Below, one piece after another: positions 57,491 to 64,000 of a DNA stretch of 64,000 nucleotides. The stretch comes from Arachnopeziza araneosa. Lineage: Eukaryota; Ascomycota; Leotiomycetes; Helotiales; Arachnopezizaceae. The notes beneath the pieces were generated by a model that was not told the DNA's origin, ran no database searches, and was given only the letters and a program-made list of their open reading frames with translations. The stretch is from the NCBI GenBank assembly GCA_003988855.1, contig QYAI01000004.1, forward strand, positions 496,001-560,000. Reading direction: 5' to 3'. Both the position numbers and the translations under genes were made by a program. Positions within the stretch are counted from its first letter, which is position 1; each line of letters starts with the position of its first letter.

Positions 57491-58639
57491 ATGGCACTTT
57501 CAAGGTTTGACTTGAAGACTAGGAGTCGACCTCTAACTTTCGGTATCGAAATGGAGATGGTTATTGCAACAAAATCCTCTTATCACTCTGATCCACATCC
57601 CCATGACACTCGCTCTATCAATATTTTTGAAGAAGGGAACATGAGTAAAAGGCATATGGAAGAACATATCATCAAGACTCTCCAACAGGTAGGTCTCTCT
57701 GCCGAAAATTCACCACCAACTCTTGAAGAAGGTAAAGATAGCCCTAATTCATGGATTGTGACCGGAGATGGCAGCATAAATGCCCCAGGAGGTATTTGCA
57801 AATATGCATGGAAAGATGCTGAAGTCGTTTCGCCAATCTACTACTTGAGTCCCGCGGCACTCGCTGCAGTCCAGACGGCTTGCGAAGCATTGACAGCTAC
57901 TTATAGAATCAATGTAAACACGACGACCGGGTTGCATATTCACGTAGGTGACGGTTATCGGGGATTTCCATTTAAAACAATAAAGAGCCTTGTTGCTATA
58001 ATCTGGTGCTTCGAGCCTCAGATTGAGCAAATCCACCCCGCAAGTCGATTGGAAAGTACTTTCTGTCAGAGCCTTCGGCGACGATCCGGGCTCTATGATG
58101 ACCTGATGTACGGAGATGGAAATAAGGCTGAGCTTGACGTAAGGGAAGGTCTCGAACGCCTCTTGGCTGTGGACAACTACGACCAGCTTATCGATATGGC
58201 CACAGATCCTTTTACTAGGGGTGCTTATAGTATTGGAGATGTACAAGCTATCCTACCCGTCAATGAGTATAAACGAACCATCGAATTTCGCCAGCACAGA
58301 AGCACTTTAGAGTTTCCTCTGATCAAGAACTGGATTAACTTCACTGTAGGACTTGTCGCGTTTGCTGATACTGTCGACGCGGACAAAATCTCTGTTTGGC
58401 TACGAGATTGCATTGGTAAGTCCCCTGATGAATATTCTTTGACAATGATGCTTCAAGAAATGGGCATGAGGGACCTAGCAATAGCATTCTCTCAGCAGAT
58501 CGAGAGGGAGAAAGAATTCGGCGAGATTGAAGGAGTCCATGCCCTCAGCGATGATATGGGCGGACCGATTGAGCCGCGCCCACCATTTCCATACGATACT
58601 TTTGACCCTGGCTTTAGACAAGATGGAGTCTCGTGGTGA
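57491..58639 (+). CDS. Putative amidoligase-family enzyme, 382 aa
   Basis: Single exon. The pattern fits the fungal amidoligase (Amidoligase_2, glutamine-synthetase-like/COOH-NH2 ligase) family: FGIEMEMVIA near residue 18, SINAPGGICKYAWKDAEVVS (about 95-114), the TTGLHIHVGDG motif near 145, and the terminal core EYKRTIEFRQHRSTLEF (about 259) with acids and Arg positioned for ATP and metal. These are the catalytic landmarks of the fold. Substrate is unknown; family members are proposed to form peptide-like amide bonds on peptides or amino-group compounds. No signal peptide, so probably cytosolic. It stands alone between two gene-poor stretches. No truncation is apparent, as the C-terminus runs into a Pro-rich tail (PIEPRPPFPYDTFD). 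Confidence 0.82.
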   Translation: MALSRFDLKTRSRPLTFGIEMEMVIATKSSYHSDPHPHDTRSINIFEEGNMSKRHMEEHIIKTLQQVGLSAENSPPTLEEGKDSPNSWIVTGDGSINAPGGICKYAWKDAEVVSPIYYLSPAALAAVQTACEALTATYRINVNTTTGLHIHVGDGYRGFPFKTIKSLVAIIWCFEPQIEQIHPASRLESTFCQSLRRRSGLYDDLMYGDGNKAELDVREGLERLLAVDNYDQLIDMATDPFTRGAYSIGDVQAILPVNEYKRTIEFRQHRSTLEFPLIKNWINFTVGLVAFADTVDADKISVWLRDCIGKSPDEYSLTMMLQEMGMRDLAIAFSQQIEREKEFGEIEGVHALSDDMGGPIEPRPPFPYDTFDPGFRQDGVSW

Positions 58640-59377
58640 GTTTCTGAGCCTTATTTTGCAAGAAGGATATAAATCTTACTAAAATCAGAAAGAAATGTTG
58701 AGGAGCTAAGGAGTTAGAGGTATTTTCTGCACAATGCTGCAAACGCTAATAAATTTACTTGATTGAACCATATTTGTACAATGCGAAGAACTTCAAGTCA
58801 CAAATAATGACAACCAAGGTGACTATGAAAGTGAAAAAGATGACAGTACTAGGTAGTTATAACATGTCCCGAGGCAAGTGTGGAAATTTATTTGATTTAA
58901 TCTTGAGGAGTGAAGACCTAACATATAGCATATATACATTGCATGAGTATCCCCGAAACTCGCCGTGAAAAATCTTGCTAAACATGGTATCTTAGGGCGC
59001 CAACAGGACTCTTTTCAGGATGCCAAGAGCCCAGAAATAAAACCAAATCATAAACCATAAAATCATAGCGCATTACTCCAAAGATAGAACCTTGTTATCA
59101 TGAAATCGTGTTCCATGTCTCCTTTCCATGGAAAGAGAGGCAACAACCTCTAACGAATGACAACAGTGTTCAGTTGTAGCCACGGCAAGAACGAGAAGAA
59201 ACACGCCACGATTCTCCTATTCTCGTTTAAAGAGAAGAGTAAATGAGCTGTGGAAGAGAGGCTAGGAAGCCACCCTGTGCCCTTCATGTCTGTCTTGGAC
59301 TCCGAGTAATGAGACAGCCTTCGCACAGCAAGGTCGTCATATATCTAGACAAGGGCTCTAGGCGCCCACGCAACGTC

Positions 59378-59912
59378 CTACCCTCCGAGCTGGGATTGCT
59401 TTTTTGACTTTTTCTTCGAGACTATTTCCGATCTAACCTTCGTACCATCTCCATCATCAAGTCGCTGTTTTTTGGATCCTCTCGTGTATTCCGAAATTGT
59501 TGAACCTTGCACGGACTCATTTGAGCAGTCGTCATACATGCGTTTCTTGCAAACAGATTTTAATGGGAGAGGAAAGCTGCCTGCATGTCTTTCAGTATGT
59601 GTCAAGTACCATGAAGAAGAGTAGAATTCAGCCGATTAGAAAATATCGTAATAGACAATAAGCTGAAGGAAATAGTGTTTGATGCCAATAAAAAAGAGAG
59701 TACGTAAGAGAGCTCTCTTACCGTTGCAAGCAATCACATCGCAATAAGAGGTAATAACAAGAATCTGAGGTCCGGTTGCTTCGCATCCGGGAACGGCTTG
59801 GTCTAGGGAAGATGAATGAAGCTGTGAAGACATGATGTCTACGCTGGATGGGAGAGAACTCTGCTTTGGATCCTTGGACACAGAGCGGGATTCTGAATCG
59901 CTTCCAAACCAA
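59378..59912 (-). CDS. Doubtful small two-exon gene
   Basis: Exon candidates 59912-59722 and 59588-59378 could join across GTAAGAG...CTGAAAG, giving a basic tail with RGSKKQRLDDGD and SKKKSKKQSQ that resembles a nuclear signal. A second frame in the first exon (SSQLHSSSLDQAVPGCEATG, then PQILVITSYCDVIACN) looks more protein-like but would stop soon after the splice. The two readings conflict, so the gene is only a possibility. No family is recognised. Confidence 0.2.
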
Positions 59913-60102
59913 GAGAGGCGTGCTTGAGATTTTGAAAATCTAAATATTGCATGGATAAAGAGCTTAATCTGTTGACTTTTGAAGAAGCTTCATGTACCGT
60001 TTTGCATAATGGAAGTAATTGTGAGTGAAGAGGTTACACTTGAACCCTTCATATAGCATATTTACTCCCATCCCAAATTTACTTGACCGGCCATCAGTAT
60101 GC

Positions 60103-61146
60103 TTCACCGGCTGCTGCTCAAATAGGTAGTCCGGCAGCGCTGGGCTTGGTTCCTCTTCTTAGGTTTTCAGCCACAACTAAAACGGTTGGCTTACCATCCA
60201 CACTGGCGCTCTTAGTTCTGGTCTGGGCTTGACATGTCCACATGTACGTAAGAAAATGTACATCGGGATAAATCGAAGTGCTGTTAGGCATATTTGATGT
60301 CTCAGGGAACGTGAAATACTTCTACGGGTTGAGGTGTGGCGCCAAATCAAGACTGTGTCGACAAGTGAGAAGCGTCTTTTCTAGAAGCAAGGCGAACAAG
60401 TTTCTTCTCGACAGGAACCGGTAGTGCTTCGAATCTTTATTTTCCTCTTGATGCAGGACTTGAGAGTTGTTTCTCTGCTGATTCAACCAGTAGGGTCTGT
60501 TCAGGTGTCGACGAAGGGGGTGCCAAAGGTGGCTTGTGTGAGGCTGATTTTGCAGAACTGCAAGAAAAGTGGATCCGTCTTCCCTATTTCGACTAAGAAA
60601 AGGGTGAGGTTCACTCAACGGCTAAATTGAAGTGACTTTATATTTGACGCATTGTTGTTGGCATGATTGGGACATTAGTCCTGGTGTGTCTCTAAAAGTG
60701 GAACAAGGCTCAGCGTTGTAAATATATGCAAAGCGGATCTAGGGAGGTTCAGCTACATCAGCACCTGTTCGTTAGGAATTATGTACTCTACCTTATTCGG
60801 ATTCCCCTGAACATGGATACTGAGGGTCAAAATGGTCATGTGATGGAAGAATGCGTATATAGTCACGTGCTCAGTGCTCAGTGCGGGCCGGATGTTGGAA
60901 CCTGAGTGTTTTCGTCGTCTGTTCTGTGCTACAATCGAATGGTTATTATTCTGTTGCGCTGGAGGTCAACAACGGACTTGTTCGCAATTAATTTGTCCGA
61001 GAAGCTTCATGTTCCTCCGTCTATCACACCCCGTCAAGCCACCAAATTTTCAGCTGATTCGCTCAGCCTTTTTCACCGGCTGCGCCTCAGCCTCCAGCCA
61101 AATGCTTTTTCTTGTCAGGCTCCTTTAAGTGTCGTTCACCGGCTGC
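60103..61146 (+). repeat. Three dispersed TTCACCGGCTGC elements
   Basis: Exact 12-bp copies at 60103-60114, 61072-61083 and 61135-61146, all in the same orientation. The related CTTGACCGG occurs at 60082-60090 and 61162-61170. They precede the zinc-cluster regulator gene and carry CGG/CCG triplets, the half-site type bound by Zn(II)2Cys6 proteins. Confidence 0.6.
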
Positions 61147-61655
61147 GAGCATGCCACTTCTCTTGACCGGTGAGTTGATATTTTTGACGCCGGTGTGACT
61201 TGTACATCGACGACGCTGTCCTCTCATCCCCCGAGGCCAGGAACACCTCGCAGATTCGTGCAAATCAAGGTCAAGGTAAGTCGAGCAGCGTCGCGGGGAT
61301 GCGTAACAATGCGTCTTTTGTGTATCCTATGCTGTGTAGCTGACCTGACTCTCAGTGTGGATGGCCAGTGGAGCGGTGTGATTTGCCGTTTCCGAGCCCC
61401 TTGAGCCTCCTTTTGAGAAGTGTCGGTGGTACCTAGGATTTTCATTGACGTCTCGTGGCAAAATCCTAGGCCGGTTGGTCGGCACCTGTTTCGGAAAGCA
61501 ACAGCTATGGTGGGTCCAACCGAGTTCAGTATACACATTGCATCTATGATATGGCATGGCCAATGCTTGATAGTCCATGCAGGAAGGCGAAGAATGGCCG
61601 CCCTCACTGCTATCCGTTGTAGCCTGAACAACTTCAAAACTGACAACACAACTTA

Positions 61656-64000
61656 GGAGTCTCGCCATCAGGACGCCACCCCCAATCTCACCGTAATTGT
61701 CGCTGAGCAAGACGTAGGCTACCAGAGGCCGACGAAGAAACGGAAATTTGAGGTCACAATCGACTCGCTCTCTCCCGAAGAGCTAGAGATAATTTCCAAA
61801 GCTGCTTTCATACTCAAGGTGCCTGTGCCAGATGTTGCGGCTGCAATTAATCGTTTAGGTTCATCAAGTAGCCTCACCTCTTCTTCTGGAAGGCTAGCAT
61901 CAAACAATATTCGCAGACCTAAACGGAGAAAAAGGAACAGTATAACCATGGCTGGTGGAAATTCTTCGCCAGCCTTTGACGTGTCTGAGAAGAATGCATT
62001 TCACAATGCTAACTCAGATTCCACTGAGAGCAGGTGCATAATTAATTACTTGTCTTTTGATCTACCACCGCAGCAATTGTCAGATTGCCTGCCGAGTTGT
62101 GTTCCATACACGACCCCTTTGGTTGAGCAAAACTTTGGAAGTGAGTTGAGATCCGAATCCAAATATAAAGTCGTTTCACTCATCTCCTTAGATACCTCGG
62201 CCACATATATGCCACCGTCTACTTTATTTCGAGGATCCGAAGTTGACATAGGTTACTTGTCCACACTATCGCTGGGTAATTCCCTGACAGGTCACATTGT
62301 GGCCAGGCCACTGGAGCACCCAAACCTGCCATATGTGAGTTTCAATCTATGAATCTTGCCATAGCTTGCCCTAACGTCTCTCTAGACTCATGATCTCCTT
62401 GCGTGCGATGGCTCTTATGAGACTGCACAATATTACCCAACACTGCAGCCGACAGCTATTCAGCCGCCGATACAACAACTTATGACCTACAATAATGCTA
62501 GCTACAGTGTGAATGATTTGAATTATCGTCTTACGATTCCTAAGGAAGAGGGTTTAGCTACTCTAAGGAGCAGCGAAATATCAAACCTGAGTCCTTCGGT
62601 CTTAGAAGACAGCGATGCTCCTTCTTCGAAACCACAGGACAGACCTTCTCGCCGTGGAGCATTCCAAGACCTTCAAAATAGAGAACAGACTGCACAGACA
62701 AGAAAACTCAAAGCTTGTATGAGGTGCAAAATACAGAAGATTAGAGTCAGTATATCTCCAACTGCGGAAATATTAGTATTGACTATGTAAACAGTGTGAA
62801 CCCGACCCTAAAAACTTGACCGGGGTATGCCTCACATGTAAAAACGCCACACTTAAGCTCTCCAAGTTACCTTGTCTACGGTACAAGCTCTCCGATATAA
62901 AAATGTTCCACACCGATCCTGCACCTGGCCGATCATTTACAGCACGGTGGTCTTATGATAATATGAATGATATGTCAACTTGGGATCCCAATTCTGGCAT
63001 CCAATTCATTGAAATAACTCAGGACTATATTGCGAAACCATTATCCGTCAAAGTAAGGAAATTTGTCCCAGTTGCTGGCGATGTATTGCATCGGTCATGG
63101 TATGACAGCAAGAACCAAACGGAGAAGAGCGTCACCCTACCACCTTATGCACTTGTAGATTTGCGTGCGACAGAGAACGAATATTCTGACCATATCAACG
63201 ATGGAGGGTGGGAGTTCTTTAACACTCTTCTGGATCCCAGCGACGCGTTTATGTGGTTCACTTATAGCATGGCATTTACTAGAGGAAATAGTCACCAAAC
63301 GGTAAGAATGGTTCTTGCTCTTTTTCGCTTGGATTTACTAAGCCCTTAACAGCCGGAGGAAGAACAGAAACTTCTGAGATTAGTCATGCGACTATGGATT
63401 GCTGTACGCTTGATGACACGATCTCAGCATATCGTCGGACCAAATAAATTAGGGCTCCCAAAAGATCTCATTGACGAAAGCAGTCCAATGCACGGCAAAA
63501 TTCCAATTCCGCCCATTATGTCTTCCCAGCTTAACGCCATCATCATTCACAATATTCAAGTTCCTCTTCGCAAAAGGGTGCTGGAGAGCTTGCAGGCCCT
63601 TGTACTTGCTAACAAACCCAGCGCATGGTTTACAATCTATCTATGTACATTCATGCTACTCCACAATTGCTCCCAGCTCACTCAATTCGAAGAGTGGTAT
63701 GCACGAAAACATGGCCGGCAGGTATGTGTCAGTACGAACATTTATGGATGTACCCACTGATTTAAATCTAGACAAGATACTTCAGAGTGGATATGGTAAC
63801 CGAATATCATCTTGGAGCACACATACTTCTAGCTTATTTCCATTACTGCTGCAAAGGAAACCATCCGTTCGCGCTGGACTGGGATGCCGCAGATACGGTC
63901 TCAATGGCTGAATTGGATACTGAGCAGGTCATGTTCATTAAACAGACTGCCCTCTACGTGAAGCAGAATGGTACGTGTTATTTCATCGTAAACCATGTTG
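61656..64000 (+). CDS. Zn(II)2Cys6-like transcription regulator, partial
   Basis: Exons: about 61656-62334, 62386-62745, 62795-63301, 63353-63721 and 63772-63970, then a GTACGT donor whose intron runs off the window. The N-terminus is unresolved: coding is clear from GAG-TCT after an ACAACTTAG acceptor at about 61655, so at least one upstream exon is missing. The first ~330 residues are disordered with a basic RRPKRRKRNS stretch. The zinc cluster is KACMRCKIQKIRCEPD, then CLTC and LPCLRYK: C-x2-C-x6-C-x10-C-x2-C-x11-C, and an intron falls exactly before the third Cys. The remainder (for example WFTYSMAFTRGN, SAWFTIYLCTFMLLHNCSQL, GAHILLAYFHYCCKG) is the helical middle-homology-like region seen in fungal regulators. 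Likely a nuclear DNA-binding protein. Confidence 0.8.

Larger units (their letters stand above)
58640..61655. other. Gene-poor stretch, 3.0 kb
   Basis: Between the amidoligase and the zinc-cluster gene. It contains a doubtful minus-strand gene at 59378-59912 and dispersed TTCACCGGCTGC elements (60103, 61072, 61135). The rest shows only short frames; the unknown first exon(s) of the zinc-cluster gene may lie at its right end. Confidence 0.4.

Overview
The window is a compact, intron-rich piece of a filamentous ascomycete nuclear genome. Introns are mostly 46-160 bp with GTRNGT donors, CTAAC/CTGAC-type branch sites and YAG acceptors. The gene set (Golgi Tvp18, AIM21 and DASH Duo1 in their Pezizomycotina forms, PMC1-type calcium ATPase, fungal amidoligase, secreted tyrosinase) points to Pezizomycotina. 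Protein style suggests Leotiomycetes (Sclerotinia/Botrytis-like), but that is inference from memory and not a search. All gene models below were spliced by hand from the sequence; every closed model gives an uninterrupted reading frame of whole codons.

Layout, left to right: a DUF7918-like nuclear-type protein (minus); NTF2 (plus, six exons, not visible as a long open frame); TVP18 (plus); AIM21 (plus). Next is a DNA replication and chromosome segregation block: MCM10 (minus) and RNase H2 subunit B (plus) diverge from one promoter, the kinetochore gene DUO1 (minus) converges on RNase H2B, and an unrecognised conserved basic protein (plus) diverges from DUO1. Then PBY1-like SurE-TTL fusion (plus), a small Lys/Ala-rich protein (minus), mitochondrial oxodicarboxylate carrier (minus), DNA2 nuclease-helicase (plus), a large FUSC/ArAE-type membrane protein (minus), an Hst1/Sir2-type sirtuin (plus), a gene-poor stretch with one tentative gene, PMC1-type calcium ATPase (plus), ADCK2/Cqd1-like mitochondrial kinase-fold protein (plus), a two-helix membrane protein preceded by a 46-bp tandem repeat (plus), a Nop8-like nucleolar RRM protein (minus), a small GPI-anchor-like secreted protein (minus), tyrosinase (minus), a 2.5-kb gene-poor stretch, an amidoligase (plus), a 3-kb gene-poor stretch, and a Zn(II)2Cys6-type regulator that runs off the right end (plus).

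The most notable pattern is regulatory. The MCM10/RNASEH2B promoter and the DUO1 promoter each carry an ACGCGT box followed three bases later by GTCGCGTCTTC (18 of 20 positions identical), and the DNA2 promoter carries overlapping ACGCGT and TCGCGT boxes. ACGCGT is the MluI cell-cycle box bound by MBF (Mbp1/Swi6, Cdc10/Res), so these replication and kinetochore genes look like one G1/S regulon lying within about 13 kb. No tRNA, rRNA, CRISPR array or intact transposon was seen.
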